This document shows, one piece after another, positions 8,817-17,624 of a stretch of 64,000 nt of DNA. The DNA lies in assembly GCF_023221595.1 (NCBI RefSeq), contig NZ_CP096568.1, forward strand, positions 62,001 through 126,000. Direction: 5' to 3'. A program made the translations under genes and the position numbers. The DNA is from Rhodococcus qingshengii JCM 15477 (GTDB lineage: Bacteria > Actinomycetota > Actinomycetes > Mycobacteriales > Mycobacteriaceae). Position 1 is the first letter of the stretch. Every line of letters starts with the position of its first letter. Below the pieces are notes generated by a model. That model was not told where the DNA came from. It worked only from the letters and a program-made list of their open reading frames with translations, and did not search any database.

Positions 8817-9691
8817 GTCAGCCACCCCAATGCCTCGATCACGTCTTCTCGAAGCGGTTCCAGTTCCGCTCGCCAGTCCGCGACCTGCGGGCCGGGGCCG
8901 GTCAACACGGTCAGCTCCGACTCGGCGCGGACTCTGCCGTGCCCGATCGCGCTGCGCCCACCCAGGAAGCCGTCTCGCGAAAATCGTTCCCACACGTCAC
9001 TGAAGAAGGCGATGTCGCGGTCGGTTGCCCGGTCCAGCCTCAGGAATGTTTCGAAATGTGTTCCTGCGGGCAGCGTCTCGACCTCGAAGCGCATCAACAT
9101 CGACGTCTGGTGCGCCGAAGTTCCCGAACCGGGCACGGTGTCGGCATCGAAGGGCGCAGGGAAAGACTTGGTTCCGGCGTCGTCGAAGCGGCTGTAACTT
9201 TCCAGGGACATGAGCTCGAACTGCGACATGAGCACTCCCGGGTAGGGCCTGCTCATGATCGATTCTGTTTCCTTCACTCGGGGAACGACTTTGCCGACTT
9301 TGAGACATCCGTCGATCGGCGGCGCACCGCCTCCGTTTCCTCCGAACAGACTGATCGGCGGGACCAACTCGCGCAGGCGCTGACGCCGGCGGCCGGTCAG
9401 TGAGTCGCCGGCGACTTTGCTCAGGTTGCCGCCGTTGCGCAGTGCGTGCGCCGCGGAGAGAGGTATCTGTCTTTCGTAGCCGATCACATCGCGGAACAAC
9501 TCCTCGGCGGTGCGTCGCAATGCTCCCCGCAGCGAGTTCCCCGACACGACCGGTACCAGCACTTTCCTCCCGTCGGGCTGCAGGATCGGTTCGCGGCGAA
9601 ACAGTGTCGTCGTCGTTTCCGACTCCTCGCCTTTCTGCGAGATCGACGACAGGGCAGTCAGTTCGACATCCCATCTCACGGTCGAACGCAT
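8813..9691 (-). CDS. csf2: Type IV-B CRISPR Csf2 (Cas7-like backbone), locus A
   Basis: 292 aa RAMP-superfamily protein. The N-terminal strand WDVELTALSSISQKG is followed by VVSGNSLRGALRRTAEELF, a Cas7-type helix-turn region, then ISLFGGNGGG, VPRVKETESIMSRP and the C-terminal FLGGRSAIGHGRV glycine-rich loop. Csf2 forms the helical backbone holding the guide RNA. Its start overlaps the cas11 stop (ATGA) and its stop overlaps the csf3 start. The paralogue at 21488-22351 shares order and motifs. Confidence 0.9.
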   Translation of the reverse strand: MRSTVRWDVELTALSSISQKGEESETTTTLFRREPILQPDGRKVLVPVVSGNSLRGALRRTAEELFRDVIGYERQIPLSAAHALRNGGNLSKVAGDSLTGRRRQRLRELVPPISLFGGNGGGAPPIDGCLKVGKVVPRVKETESIMSRPYPGVLMSQFELMSLESYSRFDDAGTKSFPAPFDADTVPGSGTSAHQTSMLMRFEVETLPAGTHFETFLRLDRATDRDIAFFSDVWERFSRDGFLGGRSAIGHGRVRAESELTVLTGPGPQVADWRAELEPLREDVIEALGWLT

Positions 9692-10104
9692 CAGCTGACC
9701 TTCCTCGCGGCGCGGGCAGCGGCAACTGATTCGGCCACGATGCGGGTGCGCAGGACATAGGCCGTGGGACGCTCCCGCAGCAGTGTCAGGACCGGCTCCG
9801 ATTCGGCGCGCAGAAGAGCGGCCAACTCCAGCCGTTCGTCGGTTGTTCGCGGCTCGGATTCGAGCGAACGTGAGACAACCGACCACCAACGATCGAGGTC
9901 GGCTCCTCCGACATAAGTGGCAACGCGGACTCGGTTCGGCAAATGCTGCGTCCAGTACGTCGCCCGGCGCCGGCCCACCCACGAATCCCAGTCCACGCCG
10001 TAGTGCAACAGCAACAGCAGCCGCTCGGCCACACTCTCCACACCCTGCAGTTGTGGGAGGCCTGCGGGAGCGGCAGCGAGCCAGCGGTCGGTCGGCGTCG
10101 TCAT
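9691..10104 (-). CDS. cas11: Type IV-B small subunit (Cas11-like), locus A
   Basis: 137 aa, all-helical by eye. Shared with the protein at 22348-22785: AERLLLLLHYGVDWDS, then RRATYWTQHLPNRVRVATY and GADLDRWWSVVS. Small subunits of this size sit between csf1 and csf2 in described type IV-B operons and form the inner filament. ATGA overlaps at both ends fit a tightly coupled operon. Assignment rests on position, size and the paralogue. Confidence 0.78.
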   Translation of the reverse strand: MTTPTDRWLAAAPAGLPQLQGVESVAERLLLLLHYGVDWDSWVGRRRATYWTQHLPNRVRVATYVGGADLDRWWSVVSRSLESEPRTTDERLELAALLRAESEPVLTLLRERPTAYVLRTRIVAESVAAARAARKVS

Positions 10105-10784
10105 GCGTGCGCCTTATTGCGAGGCGGTTTGGTGGCCAACAGCGCCAATCCCCACCATCGGTCGACGTGGCGGTACGCGGACAAGTGATCCCAGTCCTCG
10201 AAGATCGCCGGCCACCGACGCGCCGGCACGGCGCGTAGCACTGCATACGGGGCTGCGCTCTCGCCGAGCATGCGTTCACCGAAGCCGTGAGAGCGCAGTC
10301 GGCGCATCGCGGCAGCTGCTGCGACATCGCGATCCGACCACGGCAAACAGGTGTCTTCGACGGCAACGGCACCCCACCGGGCGTGCGGCAGGATGTGTTT
10401 GCGGGCCGGGCGCCGCAACGGCACCACCAGCGCGATCTCCGACGTCAACGGTGCCGACAAGGTCCGGGCCAGGCGCGGCTGCGTCAGTTCGGTCATCGCC
10501 GGCGCGGTGGTGATCAGATGCATTCGGGTTCGCAACTTCGGCGTCTGATACGCCCACCGGCACGGTGCGCAGAGACCTTTCTCGGTCGGAGCCTTCCACG
10601 AGTCGAATGCGGTGAAGGTTCGCGAGATCGCCGACCGCGCGGGCTCGATCGGTGTGTCGGCCTTCGCGCAGCGCGCACACCGCCCCCTCTGCAGTGAGTC
10701 CTTCTCAGATGAACGATTCGTCGATGCGAACGCCGCCTCCACGACCTCCACGCACGAGATCACCTCCTGTAGTTTTTCTTTCAT
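10101..10784 (-). CDS. csf1: Type IV-B CRISPR Csf1 (large-subunit analogue), locus A
   Basis: 227 aa from ATG 10784, preceded by GGAGGAGGAG. Two Cys pairs (CARC about residue 37 and CAPC about residue 71) make a zinc finger typical of Csf1, followed by HILPHARWG, which is also present in the locus B protein (HLLPHARWG), and MRRLRSHGFGERML. Csf1 is the signature subunit of type IV complexes. It is first in the operon and divergent from the cysH-like gene, with a shared 138 bp intergenic region. Confidence 0.85.
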   Translation of the reverse strand: MKEKLQEVISCVEVVEAAFASTNRSSEKDSLQRGRCARCAKADTPIEPARSAISRTFTAFDSWKAPTEKGLCAPCRWAYQTPKLRTRMHLITTAPAMTELTQPRLARTLSAPLTSEIALVVPLRRPARKHILPHARWGAVAVEDTCLPWSDRDVAAAAAMRRLRSHGFGERMLGESAAPYAVLRAVPARRWPAIFEDWDHLSAYRHVDRWWGLALLATKPPRNKAHA

Positions 10785-10922
10785 CACGCTCCTCCTCCTG
10801 TGCAGGTGCCCCGAAGCGGATCGGCTTCGAGGCCTTACATACACAGGAAGATCCGCCCCAAGGGCCGCGTGTGACAACAACGCCAGAAATACCCATCGAG
10901 CACCCAGGGAAGCGGCAGAGAC

Positions 10923-11777
10923 ATGAGTGGCACCCCTCGCGCGGACGGACTAGATCTGACCACACTGCGCGCACTGCGGCGCCCACATCCCAACCTGGCC
11001 GCGATCAAAGAGCGCATCGAGGAACACCTCGACAACCACGACGGATATCTCGCCTTCTCCGGCGGCAAAGATTCACTCGTCGCCCTGCACCTGACCACAG
11101 CGGTCGAGCCGAACATCCCTGTCGTCTTCTTCGATTCAGGGCTCGAATACCCACAGACCTACGAGTACATCGCCGACCTCGCCGACGCATGGAACCTCAA
11201 TCTCGAAGTACACCGAGCCGACCCACCCCTGCTGACCGTCCTCGCGGACTCCGGCGAATGGGATCACCACCTGCCCACACGAGCAACAACGCGAGCGCTC
11301 CGCGACATTCTCATCGGAGCACCCTCACGCGCGGCACATCAGACTCACGGACCCGGAGAGATCTGGGGTGTACGCGCCGACGAATCAGCGAAAGGAACCG
11401 GACGCTGGTCGATGTACTACAACGCTCTCAACAGCCGAGTCACCGAAGATTGCGTCGACTGCTGCACCACAGCAGCGCAGCAGCGCCAAACACATGGCGG
11501 CGCCCTCGACCGAGCCGACGGCACAAATGTTTTCGGGCCGGTCTGGAACTGGAGCAGCGAAGACATCTGGACACACATCGCCGCGCACGACCTTCCCGTC
11601 AACCCCGTCTACGACAAGCTCCGCCGCCTCGGCACCCCCGAGCAACACCTACGGGTCTCACACATCCTCGACGGAGCGTTCCTCGAACGCGGCCGCATCA
11701 CCAGACTCAGACGCGGATGGCCTGCACTTTTCGAAGAACTCGCCCGAGTCCTCCCCCGCATCCGCGAATTCGTCTGA
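10923..11777 (+). CDS. cysH: CysH-like PP-loop protein of type IV-B locus A
   Basis: 284 aa PAPS-reductase/DndC-like PP-loop ATPase, with SGGKDS at residues 46-51 and VVFFDSGLEYPQTYEYI after it. IWGVRADESAKG and a C-x2-CC cluster (DCVDCCTT) come later. The ECGLH motif of true PAPS reductases is absent, so a sulfate-assimilation role is unlikely. CysH-like genes are a known accessory of type IV-B loci, with unsettled function. It is divergent from csf1. The paralogue is at 25515-26366. Confidence 0.85.
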   Translation: MSGTPRADGLDLTTLRALRRPHPNLAAIKERIEEHLDNHDGYLAFSGGKDSLVALHLTTAVEPNIPVVFFDSGLEYPQTYEYIADLADAWNLNLEVHRADPPLLTVLADSGEWDHHLPTRATTRALRDILIGAPSRAAHQTHGPGEIWGVRADESAKGTGRWSMYYNALNSRVTEDCVDCCTTAAQQRQTHGGALDRADGTNVFGPVWNWSSEDIWTHIAAHDLPVNPVYDKLRRLGTPEQHLRVSHILDGAFLERGRITRLRRGWPALFEELARVLPRIREFV

Positions 11778-11883
11778 CCTCGAAACCACATACGCTCGAA
11801 AAGAGCTACGCTTTCGGCGTTATTGGACTGCGCGCAAACAGTTTTCACCTTCGCGAGGGAAGCACCACGATTCCCTCACCAAT

Positions 11884-12054
11884 TCAGTCACACACCTGGA
11901 CCTCGACACTGGAGGTCGCTAGCGTCGCATAAACCAGTGCTTGCATCGCAATAACCTTCGCGCGCTCCATGTCCGTTCCCATCACGTGCTCCGATTGGTC
12001 GACGCGCGACAAAGCTCGGTCAGCCCAAAAAGTCGGACCCTGAACTGTAACCAT
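11884..12054 (-). CDS. Small hypothetical protein
   Basis: 56 aa starting MVTVQGPTFWADRALSRVDQ, preceded by a good ribosome site (TAGGAGCC, about 9 bases before ATG). No family was recognised. It lies alone between cysH of locus A and the coiled-coil gene, on the same strand as the csf operon. Confidence 0.55.
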   Translation of the reverse strand: MVTVQGPTFWADRALSRVDQSEHVMGTDMERAKVIAMQALVYATLATSSVEVQVCD

Positions 12055-12422
12055 GAGAATTGGCTCCTAAAAGAATTGGCGGGTTCGTGTTGACCCGCTC
12101 ACAACCTTTCACACATGTGCAGCCGTCCGCGACCCCACTTTGCAACTCGGCGTTGCCCTCTCAATACGGCGACAAAAACAGCAGCAGGCCGCCACCTCGA
12201 CCAATCTCGTGGGGAATATTCCCTCACAAGATCAGGACCGCCGATGGTGCTGCGGTCTGGGTCGGTGTGGCGACCTGCTGCTCGTCGCACATTCGAGATT
12301 AGCCGAGGGCTACGACACATCGATCAGAAAGGGTGCGACGGCGGGCTGCTTTCTCACGCTTTTGCGGGCGCAGCGACGAGTCCCCATGTAGACGGACCGG
12401 GGGTACACGTGGTGTGCGTTTT
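12055..12422. other. Intergenic region with palindrome and hairpin
   Basis: 368 bp with no convincing gene. It contains a perfect 12-base palindrome (12212-12223) and a plus-strand hairpin with a T-run (12403-12424), so it is probably regulatory: promoter and operator for the gene at 11884-12054, and a stop for any plus-strand transcript. Confidence 0.45.
12212..12223. repeat. Perfect palindrome, possible operator
   Basis: GGGAATATTCCC, a perfect 12-base palindrome, lies about 160 bp upstream of the start of the small minus-strand gene at 12054. It could be a regulator site; no matching copy was noticed elsewhere. Confidence 0.35.
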
Positions 12423-12424
12423 TT
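12403..12424 (+). terminator. Possible rho-independent terminator
   Basis: A six-pair stem (GTACAC/GTGTGC, one G-U pair) with a GTG loop is followed by a run of six T. It reads on the plus strand and abuts the stop of the convergent coiled-coil gene. The stem is short, so strength is doubtful. Confidence 0.45.
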
Positions 12425-12794
12425 AGGCCGAGCTGTCGTGCGCCGGATTCTGTTCGGACGTCTGTGGTGCATTCGCGGCGGCCGTATTCTCTGCCGGCGC
12501 CGACGAGGATCGCTTACTCGACGCTGCGGCCTTCTTCTTTTTCGGTGCGCTGTATCCCATAGCGGCGAGTTCCTTGACGGTCCACCCACCCGCGATCGCA
12601 CGTTCGTGGGCAACGCGGATCGTGTCCTCTGCCTCAACCCGTGCCGCGTCGATGGCAGCAAGCTCAGCTTCCGCCTCCCCGATGGCACCGACGAGAGCGA
12701 CCCGCGTTGCAATCGCCTCCTGCGCCAACGATTCTGCGGCCTTACGTGCTGTCTCCAGCGCCTTCTTGTGGCTTGACGGCGTTGTCGCGGTCAT
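12423..12794 (-). CDS. Coiled-coil, Lys-rich small protein (paralogue 1)
   Basis: 123 aa. Residues 10-60 form an Ala/Glu-rich coiled coil (ARKAAESLAQEAIATRVALV), then AGGWTVKELAAMGYSAPKKK, a helix-turn-like segment ending in KKKK, and a low-complexity Ala/Ser tail. It is clearly homologous to the protein at 28545-28964. AAGGAG lies at good distance before the ATG. The GWT.xEL.xMGY segment resembles an HTH recognition turn, so DNA binding is possible. One copy lies near each type IV-B locus. Confidence 0.7.
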   Translation of the reverse strand: MTATTPSSHKKALETARKAAESLAQEAIATRVALVGAIGEAEAELAAIDAARVEAEDTIRVAHERAIAGGWTVKELAAMGYSAPKKKKAAASSKRSSSAPAENTAAANAPQTSEQNPAHDSSA

Positions 12795-13015
12795 GGCAGT
12801 GGTATCTCCTTCACTCGAACCCCACTCGCCACACATACGGCGCGTCTCACTTCTCGTGCGGTGCACCGTTCCATATCGGTAACTTGAGCCCGCTCGAGAA
12901 GAACCATGTCGACGTGGATCAGGTCCGCTGTCGCGATCCTCAGAGACTGGCCGCATTCCAGCGATGATGCAGCAAAATCTGCCTGCGTTATCTCAATTTC
13001 CCAACTTGCTGGCAA
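12791..13015 (-). CDS. Small hypothetical protein upstream of the coiled-coil gene
   Basis: 74 aa from a TTG (or a later ATG), containing CGQSLRIATADLIHVDMVLL. Its stop overlaps the next start (ATGA), the main evidence that it is translated. No family was recognised. The start and ribosome site are weak. Confidence 0.4.
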   Translation of the reverse strand: MPASWEIEITQADFAASSLECGQSLRIATADLIHVDMVLLERAQVTDMERCTAREVRRAVCVASGVRVKEIPLP

Positions 13016-13151
13016 AAGCTGTCAGGCCGTAAACGGGTCAGTTTCTGCGTGAATTCCTAACCCGCATCTCTATCGTTCATACCTGAGCGCTTAATCTGAT
13101 CTTCATGCCGGACGACGGCTCGACTAGTGCACCACGGTGCAGACAACCTGA

Positions 13152-14435
13152 ATGGATGCACACGTGACGAACGTAAGTATCGCAGTGGCGCCGACGCGAT
13201 TCGAGCAGCCCGGAAGCATTTCGGTTGATCAGCTCCGGACGATAGTCCAGGATTCGCATCTCAATTTTCTGGTCGGAGCCGGCACCCCCAGTGCGTTCTT
13301 CGGGATGCTCGGCGACATCGAGGACGCACTCACCACGATCGCTCGACGTGACGACGTGACCGATGACTCGAAGGCGATCGCACGGGCTTCCATTCAGGGG
13401 TATTTCTTCGACAAAGTCATTCTTCCCAACACCGAACTCCTCAAGCCGACACCTAATTCCGAGGCCAACGCGGTGCTGAGGTCCTACGCAATCTTCGGGC
13501 AGACGTTGAACAGGATTCTTCTCCGGCGGCGCAGCACCCTGCTCAGCAAGAAGGTGAACCTTTTCACCACCAACATCGACTTGGTGTTCGAGGTGGCCTT
13601 CGAACGCCTCGGGGTCGGCTTCAACGACGGGTTTTCCGGAAAGATTCGCCCGACGTTCGACCTCGGATCGCTGAGTTCGCTGCAGTACCGTTCAGGTGTG
13701 CGGTACGAGCATCTTTCGGAGATCCCCACATTCGACCTGTACAAATTGCACGGCTCCATCGGGTGGGAACTACTCGACGATCCGACAACCACATCAGACA
13801 TCGTGTTCGACCCGCACTTGAGCACTGTCGCCGCAACTCTCACCGCACTCGTCGAACTCCGTCCCGAACTGATCCCGATCAACACACGTGATGATGTCGA
13901 CGCCGAAAAATTGCTGGTGCAAGCAGACACTATGGTTCGATCGAACAAAATCGCCACGTTCACACATGCCTATGACCGACTTGTCATCGTCAACCCCGAA
14001 AAGCAGAAGTTCGCGACAACAGTTCTCATCGAAACGTATTACGAGCTGATCCGGCGGTTCGCCAATGAACTGGAAAAGGAAAACAGCGCACTGTTCGTCA
14101 TGGGTTTTTCGTTCCGCGATGAGCATCTCCGCAAGCTGATCGTCCGAGCAGCTCGAACCAATCCGACATTGCAAATCATCGTGTTCTGCTACAACCTGGC
14201 TGACCGCGCCGCCTACGAGAAGCTCATTCCCGAACTCGACGTGCCGAACGGCAACATCCTGTACGTCACCCCACCTCCACCGACGGACGACGCCGACGAC
14301 GATGATGATGTGGTTCATTTCGATTTGGATACTGTTGTCACGCAATACTTTGCACCACTCATCCCAGAGTCCACACGCGGCCCGGACGGGCAGATCGAGC
14401 TCATCTTCAAGACCGACGACAGCGGGACAGCGTGA
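13152..14435 (+). CDS. SIR2-family protein of a SIR2-HerA defence pair
   Basis: 427 aa. NFLVGAGTPSAFF at residues 38-50 is the SIR2 NAD-binding glycine motif, NLFTTNIDLVFE matches the T-x-N-x-D motif, and KLHGSIGWE carries the expected catalytic His. An acidic tail (DDADDDDDVVHFD) follows a GFSFRDEHLR segment typical of defence SIR2 proteins. In known SIR2-HerA systems the SIR2 domain depletes NAD after phage sensing. The gene overlaps herA by four bases (GTGA). No RBS was noted close to the ATG. Confidence 0.88.
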   Translation: MDAHVTNVSIAVAPTRFEQPGSISVDQLRTIVQDSHLNFLVGAGTPSAFFGMLGDIEDALTTIARRDDVTDDSKAIARASIQGYFFDKVILPNTELLKPTPNSEANAVLRSYAIFGQTLNRILLRRRSTLLSKKVNLFTTNIDLVFEVAFERLGVGFNDGFSGKIRPTFDLGSLSSLQYRSGVRYEHLSEIPTFDLYKLHGSIGWELLDDPTTTSDIVFDPHLSTVAATLTALVELRPELIPINTRDDVDAEKLLVQADTMVRSNKIATFTHAYDRLVIVNPEKQKFATTVLIETYYELIRRFANELEKENSALFVMGFSFRDEHLRKLIVRAARTNPTLQIIVFCYNLADRAAYEKLIPELDVPNGNILYVTPPPPTDDADDDDDVVHFDLDTVVTQYFAPLIPESTRGPDGQIELIFKTDDSGTA

Positions 14436-16417
14436 TAGATCAGCCGCTCCTCCAAGACGAGTCCGTATTCCGGGTCGGCCGAGTCATATCCGTCGAAGGA
14501 CGGCGCGTCCGTGTCGCCGTCGACAGACTCAAAAATGGATCGCACCTGCTCTACCAAGGCGGCATCGTCCGAAACATCGCAGTCGGCAGCTACCTGAAAA
14601 TCTCCAAAGGCTTCACCGACATGATTGCAAAAGTTGACGGCGAACACGTATCGGAAGACCGGGGCACCCACACCCACTACCGGCGCAGTGTCGACGACTT
14701 CACCCGAACACTCGATGTCAGCCTCATCGGATTCCTGCACAACGACACATTTCAACGAGGCATCCGAGAGCTTCCCCTACTCGACAACGAATGCTTCATC
14801 CTCACCCAGGCCGAATTCCAGTCCGTTCATCAATTCGTCCAACCCGGAGACGCGGCACTACCGCTGGGGGTCCTCGCGATGGAACCCACGCAGGAAGTCG
14901 CCATCGGCGTCGATGCCATCTTCGCCAGTCACATCGGAATCTTCGGCAACACCGGAAGCGGCAAGTCCTACACCCTCGCCAAGATCTATCACGAACTGTT
15001 CGAACAATTTTCGGCCGCGCCAGGTTTCAGCGAACGAGCACAGTTCCTTCTGATCGATTTCAACGGCGAGTACGTCGACAGAGTCGGCGTACCTGGCGCA
15101 CACGCCACCGAAGTGATCGCCGGCTTTCCCACCAAAAAGTCATACGTCCTCTCCACCCGTAGCGACACCAGCGACAAACTCCCCCTGCCGAAGAGCGCCG
15201 TCCACGACCCCCTGTTCTGGACAGTCCTGCTCGACGCGACCGAAAAGACCCAAGCTCCCTTCATCAGCCGAGTCCTCACCAGCGACTACTGGGACAATCT
15301 TATTCCAGACCCTTCGGCCTTACTTGACGTGATCGCTGAAATCATTTGTCGCGCAACTAAAAACACCGACCCCGCAATCGACCGACAACTCACCGTCAAC
15401 TTCCTCGAAGAAATCCGAGACTGCCTCGGAGCTGCAGCGACACCAGAGTTCGACGAGGTCATCCAAGATTTCCGATTCAACCTCCAGTTCCACTCGATGC
15501 AGAAAACGTTCTTCTGGTCCTCACCCACCACGTGGGCGAACAACACTGGGTGGGACGAATTCCTGACCCCTAAAATCACGGCCCTCGACCTCGACTTCGT
15601 CACTATCGAAGACATCGACCTCGTACGATTCAAGATCGTCATGCAGTACTACCGAGACATCATCAGCGGCTACTCGAACCGAGAACACTTGGGCCCACTC
15701 ATCAAACGGATGAACGAACGCGTACCGAGCATCAAAAAACTCATCCGCGTCTCCGACGACGGCCTCGCCGAACACCCACTGACAGTCGTCTCACTGCGCG
15801 ACGTCAACCTGGCGATGCGCAAAGTCATCCCGATGATCCTGTGCAAACAACTCTACGACCACAAAAAGGAAACCGATCCGAGCGGGGAACGCTACCTGAA
15901 CCTCATCATCGACGAAGCCCACAACATCCTCTCCACCCAGTCAACCCGTGAAAGCGAAGCGTGGCGCGACTACCGCCTCGAAACCTTCGAGGAAATCGTC
16001 AAAGAAGGCCGCAAGTTCGGAGTCTTCCTCACCATCGCAAGCCAACGCCCCCACGACATCTCCGAAACCATCATCTCCCAACTACACAACTACTTCCTGC
16101 ACCGACTGGTCAACAACCTCGACATCCGCGCCATCGAAAAAGCTGTCGCCTACCTCGACGCCGTCTCATTCGAATCCCTCCCCATCCTCCCCACCGGCAC
16201 ATGCGTCATCGCCGGTGTCTCCGCCCAAGTACCGATCGTCGTGAAAATCGGTGAACTCCCATCCCCGTCGGAACCGAACAGCCGAACCATGTCGGTCACC
16301 GAAACCTGGCTACGGGCAACGGATAACGCAGCACAGGAGCTGACCGACAGCACAGATGAACCCAACGACGTTCCACAACTCGGTGGACGCCCGGACTTCG
16401 ACGACCCACCGTTCTGA
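14432..16417 (+). CDS. herA: HerA-like hexameric ATPase of a SIR2-HerA pair
   Basis: 661 aa from GTG. An N-terminal beta-barrel (HAS-barrel) of about 140 residues is followed by a RecA-type motor with Walker A GNTGSGKS (172-179) and Walker B LNLIIDEAHN (about 488-497), then SQRPHDISETIISQ, the sensor and arginine-finger region of HerA/FtsK ATPases. HerA is a DNA translocase; with SIR2 it forms a large complex required for NAD depletion or DNA degradation during infection. Confidence 0.9.
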   Translation: MIDQPLLQDESVFRVGRVISVEGRRVRVAVDRLKNGSHLLYQGGIVRNIAVGSYLKISKGFTDMIAKVDGEHVSEDRGTHTHYRRSVDDFTRTLDVSLIGFLHNDTFQRGIRELPLLDNECFILTQAEFQSVHQFVQPGDAALPLGVLAMEPTQEVAIGVDAIFASHIGIFGNTGSGKSYTLAKIYHELFEQFSAAPGFSERAQFLLIDFNGEYVDRVGVPGAHATEVIAGFPTKKSYVLSTRSDTSDKLPLPKSAVHDPLFWTVLLDATEKTQAPFISRVLTSDYWDNLIPDPSALLDVIAEIICRATKNTDPAIDRQLTVNFLEEIRDCLGAAATPEFDEVIQDFRFNLQFHSMQKTFFWSSPTTWANNTGWDEFLTPKITALDLDFVTIEDIDLVRFKIVMQYYRDIISGYSNREHLGPLIKRMNERVPSIKKLIRVSDDGLAEHPLTVVSLRDVNLAMRKVIPMILCKQLYDHKKETDPSGERYLNLIIDEAHNILSTQSTRESEAWRDYRLETFEEIVKEGRKFGVFLTIASQRPHDISETIISQLHNYFLHRLVNNLDIRAIEKAVAYLDAVSFESLPILPTGTCVIAGVSAQVPIVVKIGELPSPSEPNSRTMSVTETWLRATDNAAQELTDSTDEPNDVPQLGGRPDFDDPPF

Positions 16418-16676
16418 ACTCGCTGAGCGAAAACTTCCGGAGCGAACGACCGAACACCATCGAGCTACCATCTCAGCCGAACTGAGTAATTCGGATTCGC
16501 AGTGCATAACCTGCCGGCGTTCGCGTGACCCCGAGTTATTACTCATCGTTGAGTAGGCGTACCGCACCGATGTTGCGCTCCATTCATGCTAATCTCGACG
16601 TACTACATCCCCCACGCCTCTCCACGATGCGCACTTGGGGGATTTTCTTTGTCATAGCTCGGAAAGGAACGCACAT
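16418..16676. other. Intergenic region after herA
   Basis: About 260 bp with no gene. It contains the hairpin/T-run at 16607-16650 and a ribosome-site-like GGAAAGGAA just before an ATG at 16677. That ATG opens a frame antisense to the truncated VWA gene and is probably the 5' remnant of another gene. Confidence 0.4.
16607..16650 (+). terminator. Terminator or attenuator hairpin
   Basis: A perfect eight-base stem ATCCCCCA/TGGGGGAT with a 21-base loop is followed by TTTCTTT. It lies about 25 bases before a good ribosome site and ATG (16677), so it could be the herA terminator or a leader attenuator for that frame. Confidence 0.55.
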
Positions 16677-16727
16677 GGCGCGACCCCCGCGTGTGCCCCG
16701 GCCGACGCGCCCTCGTGGCTCCCTCGA

Positions 16728-17624
16728 CTACGCCGCCGACAGATCACCTGCCGACATGGACCCCGACGTGTCGATCACAATCGACACCGTGATCGACGGA
16801 CCCCGCATCGCCGGGGCCACGATCCCCGGCAGGCTGCGCCGCGACGGACGCGCATAGCTGTAGTTCGTCCGCCCCGACTGATCCGCCAACGCGCGCCGGA
16901 TCACCGCACGCAACACCCGATCCCACGCCGCGGTCGGCGGCGTGAGAACCTCACCAGCCCAACGCGCCAACCCTGCCGGCGGCATCCCGCGCCCCTTCCC
17001 TCGCGCCGCCTGCACCGCCCGCGCCACATGCCGGCGCACCAGATCCGCTTCCGCGCCCTCCAACCCGTCCGCGACCTCCCCCGCTGCCGCGCCCAACTCC
17101 CCCGGCACCGGCGCGCACCCCGCACCCGATCCGCATCCCACATCGTCGTCTGGAAACTGTTGTCCCGTAGCCGGATCGATCAGGTGCGTGTAATAGTCCT
17201 CCGCGATTCCGCCGTCCTCACACCCGAACGACTGTGGAGTGATCACCCCGTCCGGTAACCCGACGCCCGCCGCCAGCAAGTCGTCGTTGATTTCCGCATC
17301 CGCCGCGTAATTCCACGCCACGTGCCCCGCCGGCTTCGGCAAGGACTGACCCCGCACACCGTGCGCCCGCAGCAAGTGCCCGACCTCGTGCAACAACACC
17401 GCACCCGCCACCGGCACCGGCCACGCACCAGCCCCCACCAACAACGCCGGATCGAGATACAGCCGCCACTGCGCATCCACCGCGAACGTGCCCAACCCCG
17501 GTGCAGCAACAGGCTGCGCCGCGAACAACGCCCGCATGAAATACGGCATCTGTTCGACAGAAACCAGCCGCGCCAGGCGAAACGCCCGCAACTCATCCGG
17601 CGCAAGCGCCCGAACCCCGCTCAT
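16728..17624 (-). pseudogene. VWA-like metallopeptidase protein (DUF2201-type), 3'-truncated
   Basis: 298 aa from MSGVRALAPDE. The first half has LLHEVGHLLRAHG, an HExxH-like putative metallopeptidase motif. The end reaches VSIVIDTSGSMSAGD, the start of a VWA domain with its MIDAS DxSGS, then stops. Family members normally continue for over 100 residues after this motif, so the VWA domain is cut off. Beyond the stop the sequence is unrelated and seems to start another gene in the opposite direction (ATG 16677). It pairs with the decayed MoxR ATPase upstream (ATGA overlap). Confidence 0.7.
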
